Origin: Candidatus Contendibacter sp.
Lineage (GTDB): Bacteria; Pseudomonadota; Gammaproteobacteria; Competibacterales; Competibacteraceae
Direction: 5' to 3'
Length of the DNA: 54,486 bases
NCBI GenBank assembly: GCA_029624675.1
Contig: JARSSP010000066.1
Location: forward strand, 1-54,486
Made by a program: the position numbers and the translations under genes. Below the pieces are notes generated by a model. It searched no databases. It was not told where the DNA came from and worked only from the letters and a program-made list of their open reading frames with translations. Shown here in pieces: positions 38,744 through 47,961 of this stretch (its first letter is position 1; each line of letters starts with the position of its first letter).

Positions 38744-39355
38744 CTACGGCGGAATCGCCACACCGGGGAAGCGGTACTTGAAAAACGGGTCAATATTCGA
38801 CCGGTAATGCGGGTGCTCGATGATGACTTTGCGCAACCGTTCTTCATCCGTGGCATCGACGATGAAGCCGCCGACATTGGCGCTGGCGATGTCAAACGCG
38901 ACCTTCATGATGGCGTCGGATGGGGAATCGCCAGTCAGCGGTGCTTCGGGAAAGCGGTGGTAGTGGAAGTAGACGGCCTGGGCGACGAACGCCGCCGCCT
39001 CCGCATCCTCCTGCGCCAGAATCAACCGCTGAATGTCCTGCATCGCGTGGGTTGCCTCGTGGATCACGTTGGATGCGGTGATATGGTCGGCCTGATTCAG
39101 CGGCGCTTTCACCTGTAACGTCGCCTTCTTGTCGGGGTGCGCCGTGCAAGGATAGTATTCGGCCGCGGTTCCCGTGCCGGAGGGCATCTCGACGACTTGG
39201 ATCGCTCCCACCGAAATATACCACGCCACGTCCAGGAACTTTGCTTGCGAGACCACTTGCGTGCCGAAACGGAAGTTGCAATACGCGGTATCGCCACCGG
39301 TGAGGATGTAGCAAACCTGCTTGGCCAAAGGCGAGAGTTTTACTTGGGTGGGCAT
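38744..39355 (-). CDS. Putative zinc metallopeptidase with HEATH motif
   Basis: This 203-residue protein has no signal peptide. The motif NVIHEATHAMQDIQRL (His99, Glu100, His103) is followed 16 residues later by Glu in AEAAAFVAQAVYF. This HExxH plus downstream Glu is a gluzincin-like metal site. The N-terminal part is mixed alpha/beta (PLAKQVCYILTGGDTAYCNF). I do not recognise the family. GGGAG stands 6 bases before the ATG at 39355, which I chose over the longer open frame. The gene is alone on its strand; a toxin, an immunity-type protein or a housekeeping protease are all possible. Confidence 0.65.
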   Translation of the reverse strand: MPTQVKLSPLAKQVCYILTGGDTAYCNFRFGTQVVSQAKFLDVAWYISVGAIQVVEMPSGTGTAAEYYPCTAHPDKKATLQVKAPLNQADHITASNVIHEATHAMQDIQRLILAQEDAEAAAFVAQAVYFHYHRFPEAPLTGDSPSDAIMKVAFDIASANVGGFIVDATDEERLRKVIIEHPHYRSNIDPFFKYRFPGVAIPP

Positions 39356-39557
39356 CTCACGCTCCCTTTTCTGTACGCCAGTTGCTATTGGTCGAAGTGT
39401 TGGTCGGTGGATTTTGACATATACCTGTTCCATCGTGGTCCCGCAACTCGTACTCGCCCAGATCGCGGGGCGGAGCGATATACTCCACCGCCAGAATCCT
39501 TCAAGGCCAGACCTCGATTCTGGCCTTGTTGTTTGACTCAAACTCAGGGCATAAACC

Positions 39558-40046
39558 ATGGTTCCCATTGCTCGGCCCGAAGCCCGGCCAGGCACTTACG
39601 CGTTGCTGCTGCGAATTGCCGTGACGGATAGCGTGCCGGTGGGCCGGCGTTACCGACTGGCGCTGGCGCCGGGCTGGATGGTTTATGTCGGCAGCGCCTG
39701 CGGGCCGGGCGGGGTGGCGGCGCGGTTGGCGCATCATCGCCGGCTCGCCGACCGCCCGCATTGGCATATTGACTTTTTGCGGCGCCACGCCGCGCTCGAC
39801 GCTGTCTGGTTCAGTCACGATCCGATCCGCCGCGAATGCCTGTGGGCGGCGGTATTGGCTGGGGAACTGGGCGGTGCGCCGCCACCGTTCCGTTTCGGCG
39901 CCTCCGATTGCCGCTGTCCCGCGCATCTGTACCGCTTCCGCGACCGACCGGCGTTGGCCCTGTTCACCGTCGCCCTGAAAACCCGCTGTCCCGACCACGC
40001 GACCGTGGTCGAGTCGAACTCGCCACGCAGTACTATTACGGCCTGA
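39558..40046 (+). CDS. DUF123 (COG1833) GIY-YIG-like protein
   Basis: This 162-residue protein reads [57 protein letters not shown] and [15 protein letters not shown]. These are the conserved blocks of DUF123, related to the GIY-YIG nuclease fold (WMVYVGSA) and often fused to endonuclease III in archaea. The biochemical role is not established. The tail after about residue 140 is longer than usual and not conserved. The ATG is at the family position. Confidence 0.8.
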   Translation: MVPIARPEARPGTYALLLRIAVTDSVPVGRRYRLALAPGWMVYVGSACGPGGVAARLAHHRRLADRPHWHIDFLRRHAALDAVWFSHDPIRRECLWAAVLAGELGGAPPPFRFGASDCRCPAHLYRFRDRPALALFTVALKTRCPDHATVVESNSPRSTITA

Positions 40047-40153
40047 TTGCGGGTCCGGCCGCTCGCCGGTACTCTAGCCATTGCGATCTTCCTCGGGTGT
40101 TCGATGCAAATACCCGCCACGACAAGTTAAAAGGCCCCTTCCAAGCTTTCTCC

Positions 40154-41260
40154 ATGTTCGCTTACATCCTCCGTCGCCTGGCACTGATTCCGTTGACTCT
40201 GCTGGGCATCGTCGCCATCAACTTCGTCATCGTGCAAATCGCACCCGGCGGGCCGGTGGAGCAAATGCTAGCCAAGCTCAAGGATACCGCTGTGTCCGCC
40301 ACCGCCCGGGTCGGCGGTGGCGAGGGCGTGGAGGCGGGGCGCGGAGTGGCAGCGACGCAAGGTGACGCTAGTAAAAGCGCTTATCGTGGCGCGCAGGGTC
40401 TCGATCCGGCTTTCATCGCCGAACTCAATCGTCAATTTGGCTTCGACCAGCCGGCCTACGTCCGTTTTGGACGAATGATTCGCGATTATCTGAGCTTCGA
40501 TCTGGGCAAGAGCTATTTCCGTGACCGGGCGGTGGTGGATCTGGTGTTGGACAAGCTGCCAGTCTCGATCTCGCTGGGGGTGTGGAGTACGCTGCTGATC
40601 TACGCGATTTCGATCCCACTGGGCATCGCCAAGGCGGTGCGCGACGGCTCGCGTTTCGATGTGCTGAGCAGCGCGGCGGTGATCGTCGGCTACGCCATCC
40701 CCGCATTCCTGTTCGCCATCCTGTTGATCATCGTGTTCGCCGGTGGACGGTATCTGGACTGGTTTCCATTACGGGGATTGACCTCGGACCACTGGGCGGA
40801 TTTGAGTTGGCCGGCGCGGATTCTGGATTATTTCTGGCACCTGACCCTGCCGGTGACGGCGATGGTGATCGGCGGTTTCGCCTCGCTCACCATGCTGACC
40901 AAGAATGCGTTCCTGGACGAGATCAACAAACAGTACGTCATGACCGCTCGCGCCAAGGGTTTGAGCGAGCGGCGGGTGCTGTACGGGCACGTGTTTCGCA
41001 ACGCCATGTTGTTGGTGATCGCTGGGTTCCCCGCGACGCTGGTGGGAATGCTGTTTACCGGTTCGCTGCTGATCGAGGTGATCTTTTCGCTGGACGGGCT
41101 GGGGTTGCTGGGTTTCGAGGCGGTGGTGAAACGCGACTACCCGGTCATGTTCGGGACGCTGTACATGTTCAGCTTGATTGGTTTGTTGCTGAACCTGGTC
41201 AGCGACCTAACCTATCATTGGGTCGATCCACGAATTGATTTCGCGGCGCGGGAGGGGTGA
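40154..41260 (+). CDS. yejB: ABC transporter permease, YejB-like
   Basis: This 368-residue inner-membrane permease starts [19 protein letters not shown]. It has six helices and the permease (EAA) loop [21 protein letters not shown]. It ends [15 protein letters not shown], a YejB C-terminus. YejB with YejE forms the channel of the YejABEF importer, which takes up microcin C and oligopeptides in enterobacteria. A variable insert near residues 45-75 is rich in Gly and Ala. The frame is open far upstream but the hydrophobic start fixes 40154. The next gene follows after 3 bp. Confidence 0.9.
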   Translation: MFAYILRRLALIPLTLLGIVAINFVIVQIAPGGPVEQMLAKLKDTAVSATARVGGGEGVEAGRGVAATQGDASKSAYRGAQGLDPAFIAELNRQFGFDQPAYVRFGRMIRDYLSFDLGKSYFRDRAVVDLVLDKLPVSISLGVWSTLLIYAISIPLGIAKAVRDGSRFDVLSSAAVIVGYAIPAFLFAILLIIVFAGGRYLDWFPLRGLTSDHWADLSWPARILDYFWHLTLPVTAMVIGGFASLTMLTKNAFLDEINKQYVMTARAKGLSERRVLYGHVFRNAMLLVIAGFPATLVGMLFTGSLLIEVIFSLDGLGLLGFEAVVKRDYPVMFGTLYMFSLIGLLLNLVSDLTYHWVDPRIDFAAREG

Positions 41261-41263
41261 GGG

Positions 41264-42307
41264 ATGTCGACGCGCTTCGGGATTCATGTCGCCCCGTTGA
41301 CCCGGCGCCGCTTCGCGCAATTTCGCGCCAACCGGCGGGGTTGGTGGTCGCTGTGGCTGTTCCTGCTGCTGTTCGGACTGAGTCTGGGCGCGGAATTCAT
41401 CGCCAACGACCGGCCGTTGCTGATTTCCTATCAGGGTTCTTTCTACGCGCCGGTGTTCAAGGACTACGCCGAAATCGACTTCGGCGGCGTGTTCCCGACC
41501 GAGGCCAACTACCGCGATCCCTACCTGGCACAACTCATCGACGAACGGGGCTGGATGCTCTGGCCGCCGATCCGGTTCCGCTACGACACGGTCAATTACG
41601 ATCTGCCCGTACCGGCGCCAGCGCCGCCTTCCGCCGCCAACTGGCTGGGCACCGACGATCAGGGCCGCGACGTGTTGGCGCGGTTGATCTACGGCTTGCG
41701 CCTTTCGGTCTTGTTCGGTTTGTTGTTGACCCTGACCTCCTCGGTGATCGGCGTGGCGGCGGGGGCGGTGCAGGGCTATTTCGGTGGACGGATCGATCTG
41801 TTGTTCCAGCGCTTTTTGGAAATCTGGGGCGGGCTGCCGCAGTTGTTCATTCTCATCATCGTGTCCAGCGTTGTGGTGCCGGGCTTCTGGACGCTGCTGT
41901 TCATCCTGATGCTGTTCGGTTGGACCGCGCTGGTGGGCGTGGTGCGTGCCGAATTTCTGCGCGCCCGCAATTTCGATTACGTCCGCGCCGCCCGCGCCCT
42001 GGGGATGAGCGACGGGCGGATCATGTTCAAGCATGTGTTGCCGAACGCGATGGTGGCGACTTTAACCTTCATGCCGTTCATCCTGTCCGGTTCCATCGTC
42101 GCCCTGACTGCGTTGGATTTCCTGGGGCTGGGTCTGCCGCCGGGCTCCGCCTCGCTGGGCGATCTGCTGCGCCAGGGCAAGGACAATCTGCAAGCGCCGT
42201 GGCTGGGAATCAGCGGTTTCGTGGTGGTGGCGCTGATGCTCAGCCTGCTGGTGTTCGTCGGCGAGGCGGTGCGGGATGCTTTTGATCCAAGGAAGAATGT
42301 GGCTTGA
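41264..42307 (+). CDS. yejE: ABC transporter permease, YejE-like
   Basis: This 347-residue protein begins HVAPLTRRRFAQFRANRRGWWSL. The periplasmic loop has FGGVFPTEANYRDPYL and NYDLPVPAPAPPSAANWLGTDDQGRDVLARLIYGLR, typical of YejE, and the EAA loop is ARALGMSDGRIMFKHVLPNAMV. It is the partner of the YejB-like permease. The binding protein (yejA) is not upstream and the ATPase (yejF) does not follow; instead a polytopic membrane protein starts at its stop (TGATG). Confidence 0.9.
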   Translation: MSTRFGIHVAPLTRRRFAQFRANRRGWWSLWLFLLLFGLSLGAEFIANDRPLLISYQGSFYAPVFKDYAEIDFGGVFPTEANYRDPYLAQLIDERGWMLWPPIRFRYDTVNYDLPVPAPAPPSAANWLGTDDQGRDVLARLIYGLRLSVLFGLLLTLTSSVIGVAAGAVQGYFGGRIDLLFQRFLEIWGGLPQLFILIIVSSVVVPGFWTLLFILMLFGWTALVGVVRAEFLRARNFDYVRAARALGMSDGRIMFKHVLPNAMVATLTFMPFILSGSIVALTALDFLGLGLPPGSASLGDLLRQGKDNLQAPWLGISGFVVVALMLSLLVFVGEAVRDAFDPRKNVA

Positions 42308-43713
42308 TGAGGATGGTGATTGGAATGTGGTTTAACCGGATTGGGTATGGGTGCGCCGTCGGCTTGATTGTGAGCTTGGCGCTGGTGATCGCCGCAGCGC
42401 CGGCGCCCTACTTTCACGATTTTGGCGAATGGTTGTATCAGGGCAAGATTCTGGCGTTGAAGATCGCCGATTCCGCCGCCGTTGCCGGCTTCATCGTTGC
42501 CCCTTATCCGATTCCCAACAGTCTGGCGCCGGCTCTGCTGGGTCTGTTCTGCCTCGGTTTCGAGCCGATCATGGCGGGTAAGACCTTTCTGATCCTCATG
42601 CTTGCGGGTTGGTTGTGGGTGTTATGGCGGTTCGCACAACGGTTCGTGCCCGAGGACAGTCGCGGTGCGGTTTTGACGTTGTTGGTCGCCGTGGTCGCCC
42701 TGGCGAGCTATTTCTGGTATGGCTTTGCCAGCTATCAGTTAGGGCTGTTGTTGTTCTTCGCCTTTCTGGTCTGGTACGACGAGCACCGATCCGCGTCGTG
42801 GATTGCCGGTTTTGGAGCAGCCCTGTTCTTCGCCCATGCGATGATCTTTATGACATGGGGTTTGTTGGCAATCCTGTTGGTGCCATGGGGATCGATTCGC
42901 GTCCGCCGTCGCATCCTGCTCGCTCTGGTACCTCTTGGCCTGCTGGTGCTCTGGTTCGTGCTCGGTAGGCGGCTGTCCGGCTTCGAGGCGCCGGTGGCCG
43001 ATGCTAGGATGGAAGGCGTCGCGGAGTTCATCCTGTATAAATTTGGATCGCCGCTGCTGCTGGGCGGGTTCCGCAACCTGCTTTTGCCCGATGGAACCAG
43101 CTTGCTGGAACAGCGTCCCTGGCTCTACTGGCTGGGAGCGATGAGTAATGCCTTGGTGGTGCTGGGTTTGGGTATCTTCGTGCTTCTGGTGTTTCTCAAG
43201 CCGGACAGGGTATCTTCCTCGTGTGGTCTCGACGGACCGCCGTCGATAGCCTTGCCGGTCCCGGTTATGCGCCGGTTCGGTTTGATCGTGATCGGGTGTT
43301 ATCTGATCGCGCCCTACAATTTTTTTGGGCTGATCCATCCTGGCGGGCGCCTGCTGTTGCCGTTGCTGGCGGTCGGATTGATGCTCGCCCAGTTCGACCG
43401 GTTGCGCTGGATTCGCTGGACCGCGGTGCCGGCAGGGCTGGGTGCGATTCTCAGCGTGGGAGCCTACGGTCTGGTCATGTATCGGGCAGCGGCCGGGGAT
43501 TTGCCGGCTCGTACCCGAGTCTCGGCGCCGGAAATCCCGCCAAGTGGTTCCGTGTTCGCCTTCAACGATTGGCTATATCGAAAGACTCGATATAAATATT
43601 TGAATTATGGTATTTTTAATTATTCGGAACGCTTTCAGCAAATTCGGGATCGGCAATATGCCGGACTGACATCTCGCACCGGTCCGCTCACCGGCTACCA
43701 ACCTCGACCGTAG
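42307..43713 (+). CDS. Polytopic membrane protein of unknown function
   Basis: This 468-residue protein has about 10-12 hydrophobic helices, with a periplasmic-type first loop (APAPYFHDFGEWLYQG) and an aromatic C-terminal tail (LYRKTRYKYLNYGIFNYSERF). The layout resembles GT-C type glycosyltransferases or polymer-synthesis membrane proteins, but I see no DxD/DE motif strong enough to say so. Its ATG overlaps the yejE stop by one base. The last 40 codons are notably more AT-rich than the rest. Confidence 0.65.
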   Translation: MRMVIGMWFNRIGYGCAVGLIVSLALVIAAAPAPYFHDFGEWLYQGKILALKIADSAAVAGFIVAPYPIPNSLAPALLGLFCLGFEPIMAGKTFLILMLAGWLWVLWRFAQRFVPEDSRGAVLTLLVAVVALASYFWYGFASYQLGLLLFFAFLVWYDEHRSASWIAGFGAALFFAHAMIFMTWGLLAILLVPWGSIRVRRRILLALVPLGLLVLWFVLGRRLSGFEAPVADARMEGVAEFILYKFGSPLLLGGFRNLLLPDGTSLLEQRPWLYWLGAMSNALVVLGLGIFVLLVFLKPDRVSSSCGLDGPPSIALPVPVMRRFGLIVIGCYLIAPYNFFGLIHPGGRLLLPLLAVGLMLAQFDRLRWIRWTAVPAGLGAILSVGAYGLVMYRAAAGDLPARTRVSAPEIPPSGSVFAFNDWLYRKTRYKYLNYGIFNYSERFQQIRDRQYAGLTSRTGPLTGYQPRP

Positions 43714-43730
43714 TATCACGCGGATCGATT

Positions 43731-43860
43731 TCACCCAGTGACCACCGACTGGCTTGACCAAGTGAACGGAGAAGTCATCACATAATTCCACATTGCGTCC
43801 ACGCCGGTGCCAGCGATACCGGCAAACCGCCAGTCCACGCCGTGCTTGGAAAGGAAATCG
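43731..43860 (-). pseudogene. Unidentified C-terminal protein remnant
   Basis: The minus frame reads ADFLSKHGVDWRFAGIAGTG, VDAMWNYVMTSPFTW and then a TGA at 43731. The richness in Trp, Gly and Phe with ordered codons looks like the end of a real protein, but I do not recognise it. Upstream in the same frame the sequence is shared with the macA-like fragment on the other strand, so the match must end near 43860. It may instead be a chance frame. Confidence 0.3.
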
Positions 43861-44291
43861 GCGAGGGCGGCATTGTGTTGGCCGAACTCGATCCTGCCCT
43901 GTTCCAGGCCCAGGTCAAGCAGAGCGAGGCTAACGTGCTGGCCGCCCAAGCGGCGGCGCTGGACCTGGCCCGGATCAAGATTGACCGGATCATCGCTCTC
44001 CAGCGCAAGAATCTGGTCGCCAAGGAGGAACTGGACATCGCCCGCCAGCAGGTGGATGCCGCCACCACCCAGTTGAAACTGGCCGAGGCACAACTGGAGC
44101 GGGACCGCATCAACCGGCGCAATAGCGTGATCCGTGCGCCGATTTCCGGCGTGGTGTTTCGTCGTCTGAACGTCGAACGGGGCATTACCCTGCTCCTGGT
44201 CACGCACGAACCCGATATCACCCAGTATGCGCAATGTTTGGTGCGATTCAAGGACGGGCGCATCGTCCACGACGGTGAGGTCCACGTATGA
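43842..44291 (+). pseudogene. Fused remnant: MacA-like adaptor joined to MacB-like ATPase end
   Basis: From about 43860 the frame encodes LAELDPALFQAQVKQSEANV, a long coiled coil and RAPISGVVFRRLNVERG, which is the hairpin and lipoyl half of a MacA/HlyD-type periplasmic adaptor. It then passes directly, in frame, into ITLLLVTHEPDITQYAQCLV and FKDGRIVHDGEV, the H-loop and C-terminal end of a MacB-type ABC ATPase. The adaptor's N-terminus, its beta-barrel and the Walker motifs are missing. An internal deletion is the simplest explanation. The stop keeps the ATGA overlap with the next gene. Confidence 0.75.
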
Positions 44292-44492
44292 ACTGGCACG
44301 CCGCTCCGGCCAAGGCCTGGTGGGCGCTGGGCGCGAATCGCGCTGCGCACCGCCCTGATCATGCTGGGCATGATCATCGGCGTCGGTGCGCTGGCGTTCC
44401 TGTTCGCGGTGGGAACGGGAGTGTTTTTTGGGTTTTATCCCGCCCGCAAGGCGGCGCTGCTCAAGCCGGTCGAGGCCCTGTGGCGCGAGTAA
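44288..44492 (+). pseudogene. MacB-like permease remnant
   Basis: The ATG overlaps the preceding stop. The frame reads MNWHAAPAKAWWALGANR, then an extra base shifts it. In the next frame LRTALIMLGMIIGVGAL (the first helix of a MacB-type permease) leads straight to FLFAVGTGVFFGFYPARKAA and LLKPVEALWRE, its last helix and C-terminus, with TAA at 44490. The large periplasmic domain and helices in between are gone. It is thus a frameshift plus a deletion, continuing the collapse seen upstream. Confidence 0.75.
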
Positions 44493-44543
44493 GACCGGTT
44501 TCGCGCAAGGCCCGCCGTTGCGGTTCGATGGACCGGTCCACGC

Positions 44544-44918
44544 TCAGCCCCCACTGTTAAGCGCCTCGCGCAGCTTGGCCAGTCCAATCGGCTTGGTCAG
44601 GGCCGTGACCGAGCGCAGGCCGTTGAATTCCGCCAGCACGCGGGCGTCCTTGGCGTAGTCGGGACTGTAGCCGGTGATGATGATCAGATGGGCGGCGTAA
44701 CGCTGTTCCATCAGCCACAACACCAGTTCGTTACCGTCCATTTCGGGCATGACCATGTCCATCACGATCATGGTGGGGCGCAGTTCGTGGTAAGCGTCTT
44801 GAAACTCGCGGCCACTGGTGGTGACCCGCGCTTCGTATCCCAGATTCACGGCTACCTTGCGCACGAGTTCGCCAAACTCGGGCTCATCGTCGACGACCAA
44901 AAGACGCTTTTCGCTCAT
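44544..44918 (-). CDS. Single-domain (CheY-like) response regulator
   Basis: This 124-residue receiver domain has the acidic pocket Asp10-Asp11 (VVDDEPE), phospho-acceptor Asp54 (IVMDMVMPEMDG), Thr82 (IIITGYS) and Lys109 (ALTKPIG). It has no output domain. It lies 7 bp after the stop of the Pat-like gene on the same strand, so the two are likely co-transcribed. Its kinase could be the hybrid kinase at 50615 or one outside the window. Confidence 0.92.
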   Translation of the reverse strand: MSEKRLLVVDDEPEFGELVRKVAVNLGYEARVTTSGREFQDAYHELRPTMIVMDMVMPEMDGNELVLWLMEQRYAAHLIIITGYSPDYAKDARVLAEFNGLRSVTALTKPIGLAKLREALNSGG

Positions 44919-44925
44919 GATGAAT

Positions 44926-47574
44926 TTACCCTATGGACAGACCTGCGTGATGGAGTGACAGCACGACGTGCTTGAGCCCGGGATCGTCCCGGTCGTTGTG
45001 GACGGCGAAACCCAGCGCCCGGTTCATTTGGAGCATGGGTTTGTTTTCCGTCAGCACCTCGCCGTAGATTTCCTGGATGCCCCGCGCCCGGGCGTAATGG
45101 ATGATGCGCCGCGTCAATCGATTGCCCAGGCCCAGGCCCATCAACGCCCGGTCGATCAGGATGGAGTACTCGGCCCGTTCGTTGTTCGGATCGGCGCTGA
45201 GGTTGATGATGCCGTACACCTCGGCCTTGCCAGGCAGGCCGGATCCGACCGCCACCAGCGCCATTTCCCGATGATAGTCAATTTGGGTCAGGGTCGCCGC
45301 CAGGTCGTGCGACAGTTCGCGAATGGGCCGAAAGAAGCGCCGCTGCAGGTCTTCGGGCGAAGCCCGTAGCGCCAGTGCCTGAAGCGCCGGCTCGTCCTCG
45401 GGCAATACCGGGCGCAGCAGCACTTCCCTGCCGTTGGACAAGGTGATGGTTTCTTCCAACTCCTTGGGATAGGGGCGGATCGCCAGACGCTGGATCGGAA
45501 TGTCGGCGGGCGGCGTCAGCCGCACGCGGGCGTCCAAAGCCACCACCCCGCGGGCGTTGACCCACAGCGGATTGATATCCAGTTCGGCCAGCTCGCTAAG
45601 GTCGATAACCATTTGCGAGACCTTGACCAGGGTCAGCGCCAGGGCGTTGAGATTGGCGCGGCGCAACAGGCTGTAGCGCAGCCGCTGATAGATCCGGGTT
45701 TGCGCCATCATCTCGCGAGCCAGGTGCAGGTTGAGTGGCGGCAGGCCGTAGGCCAGATCGCCGATGGCTTCGGTTTCGGCGCCGCCCTGGCCGAAGTAGA
45801 TCACCGGCCCGAATCCCCCGCCGGCGCGCACGCCCACGGTCAATTCATAAGCCCCCTCGCGGGCCACCATCGGCTGGAGTACGAAACCGTTGAACCGGGC
45901 CGCCGGCGCCACCTCGCGCAACCGCGTCAGCATCGTGGTCGCCGCCTGCCGCACCGCGTCCGGGCTGCCCAGATAACGAGCCACCCCTCCGATCCGTGGC
46001 TGGGTGACCGCTTCCGGGGTCATGATTTTCAGGGCGACCAGCGGATGCAATTGCGCCGCCATGGCGGCGGCCTCGTCCGGGGAGCGGGCCAGCCGGGTTT
46101 CCGCCACCGGGATGCCGTAGGTGGCCAGGAGTTGAATCGCCTCGTATTCGTTCAGGCCGCCACGGCCGTCGCTCAACGCTCGGGCGATGAGGGTCCGCGC
46201 CGCCGCGACATCGGGGGTGAATTCCTCCGGCAGCGAGGGGGGGGTTTCCATCAGTAGCGCCTGGTTACGTTTGTATTGCACAATTCGCATGAACGCGCGT
46301 ACGGCGGCGCTGGCGGTTTCGTAGGTTGGCACCCGCCGTTCCAGCAACCGCTGGCGCGCGTCCGCGCCGGTCCGGGGACCGGGGAAGCTGGCGATGACGC
46401 AGTGACGGCTGGTGGAAAGGCGCTGGATCAAGGTATCGGCCACCGCGGTCGTGTTGCCGAGGGCGCTGGGGGTTTTGATGACCAGCACCCCGTCCACGCC
46501 AGGGTCGGCAAGCACCAGATCGAGCGCGCGACCGTAGACCGTCGCGTCGGCCTGGTCACCCAAGTCGGCCGGATTGGGCAGGGCGCTGGATTCGATCAGG
46601 GGTTCCAACCCCTGTTGGGTCGGTTCGGAAAATTGCGCCAATCGCCCGCCAAATTGATACAAGGTATCGGTCGCCAGCAGGCTCATGCTGGAACTGTTGC
46701 TTAGAATGGCCAGCCGGTCGTTGCGGACCTGCTTGGCCACTTTCAGCACTTCGATCATTTGCAGGAATTCCTCGCTGTCGTCCACTCGCAGCAGACCGGC
46801 GCGGCGAAAGGCGGCGGCATAGACGGCATCATCCGGCTCTTCGGGGTAGCGGCGCGGTTTCAGCACGACGACCGGTTTGACGCGGGCCGCGCGCCGCGCC
46901 GCCGACATGAATTTGCGGGCGTCGCCGATGCGCTCCAGGTACAACAGGATCGCCCGGCTGTGGTAATCGCCGGCCAAATAGTCGAGAACATCGGCCAAGT
47001 CCACGTCCAGGCTGTCGCCCAGATGGATCAGATGGCTGAACCCGAAGCCGTGATGATTACCCAGGTCGAGGGCGGTTTGCCCGATGGTGCCGGATTCGGT
47101 GATCAGGGCAATCTCGCCGGGCAGAAGCGGTTGACGATCCAGACTGACATTGAGATTGGAGCGGGGGACATTGAAGCCTTGGGAACCTGGGCCTAACACC
47201 CGCAATAAATAGGGTTGGGCCGCGTCCAGGACGGCTTGCCCCAGGGCCGCGCGCTCGGCGGGCGGCAGATTCCGGGCATCGCTGACCAGCAGCGCCGCGC
47301 GGGCGCCACGTTCGCCCAGTTCCCGAATCAGCGTCGGTGCTTCCCGCAACGGTCGGGTAATGATGGCCAAGGCCGGGGGTAGCGGCAAACTGGCGATGTC
47401 ACGGTAGGCAAGGGCGCCGGCCAGCGCGATGCGTTTGGCGTCCACCGGCATGATCGGCCCCTTGAAACCGCTGCCCATCAGGTTGCGGGCGATGATTTCC
47501 TCGTCATGGCCACCGTTACAAATCAGGGCGACCGTGTCCGGTTTGAAGAGTGCGTCGAGATTGCGAATGGTCAT
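44926..47574 (-). CDS. Pat-type protein lysine acetyltransferase (paralogue 3)
   Basis: This 882-residue protein starts MTIRNLDALFKPDTVALI. It has the same order as the genes at 22026 and 29538: CoA-binding, ligase-CoA, ATP-grasp (VALKIMTPEAVTQPRIGGV, FGQGGAETEAIGD) and C-terminal GNAT (LLRPVLPEDEPAL, AEYSILIDRALMGLGLG). The synthetase His loop is replaced by LKPRRYPEEPDD. The N-terminal nucleotide loop is altered (ICNGGHDEE). It is followed by a response regulator in the same transcription unit, unlike its paralogues, so its activity or expression may be tied to a phosphorelay. Confidence 0.87.
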   Translation of the reverse strand: MTIRNLDALFKPDTVALICNGGHDEEIIARNLMGSGFKGPIMPVDAKRIALAGALAYRDIASLPLPPALAIITRPLREAPTLIRELGERGARAALLVSDARNLPPAERAALGQAVLDAAQPYLLRVLGPGSQGFNVPRSNLNVSLDRQPLLPGEIALITESGTIGQTALDLGNHHGFGFSHLIHLGDSLDVDLADVLDYLAGDYHSRAILLYLERIGDARKFMSAARRAARVKPVVVLKPRRYPEEPDDAVYAAAFRRAGLLRVDDSEEFLQMIEVLKVAKQVRNDRLAILSNSSSMSLLATDTLYQFGGRLAQFSEPTQQGLEPLIESSALPNPADLGDQADATVYGRALDLVLADPGVDGVLVIKTPSALGNTTAVADTLIQRLSTSRHCVIASFPGPRTGADARQRLLERRVPTYETASAAVRAFMRIVQYKRNQALLMETPPSLPEEFTPDVAAARTLIARALSDGRGGLNEYEAIQLLATYGIPVAETRLARSPDEAAAMAAQLHPLVALKIMTPEAVTQPRIGGVARYLGSPDAVRQAATTMLTRLREVAPAARFNGFVLQPMVAREGAYELTVGVRAGGGFGPVIYFGQGGAETEAIGDLAYGLPPLNLHLAREMMAQTRIYQRLRYSLLRRANLNALALTLVKVSQMVIDLSELAELDINPLWVNARGVVALDARVRLTPPADIPIQRLAIRPYPKELEETITLSNGREVLLRPVLPEDEPALQALALRASPEDLQRRFFRPIRELSHDLAATLTQIDYHREMALVAVGSGLPGKAEVYGIINLSADPNNERAEYSILIDRALMGLGLGNRLTRRIIHYARARGIQEIYGEVLTENKPMLQMNRALGFAVHNDRDDPGLKHVVLSLHHAGLSIG

Positions 47575-47961
47575 GGGTTTGGATGGCCTATTCGCCTACG
47601 GTGATGAAGCGAGTCATGGGCAGGTTAGGTCGGTTCAGCGTTGGGTTGCCGATTGTACAACCTTTGACGAGTCCGCCAAGCGGGAAAACCGCAGTCTCGC
47701 TTCGATCCCTCTCCCGCTCGCGGGAGAGGAATTTTCGCGCCACTCTCGGGCTCGAGCCGGGTTTCGAAATTGGGTAAGTTGGTTACCATAATGGGCAGGA
47801 GTGACCGGGAGCGGCAAAGGATTGCGAGGGATCACGTTTAGCGAAGCGATTCAGTAAGGATAATGGATGACGCTTGAGAGTTTCGGCTTGGGGTAGCCTC
47901 GTTATATCCTGGCGCGAAAGTCGCTAAATGTTATTTTGGAAATTTAATAGCAAATAAATCA
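47575..47961. other. Intergenic region, 387 bp
   Basis: It separates two divergent units. No gene is seen. It contains the palindrome at 47708-47729 and turns AT-rich from about 47925 just before the TonB receptor gene. Promoter elements are not convincing on either strand. Confidence 0.4.
47708..47729. repeat. REP-like palindrome
   Basis: CCTCTCCCG (47708-47716), loop CTCG, CGGGAGAGG (47721-47729). This 9-bp perfect hairpin with a four-base loop resembles intergenic REP-type palindromes that are common in proteobacterial genomes. I saw only this copy in the window. It could also be a terminator, but the T content after it is low. Confidence 0.5.
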
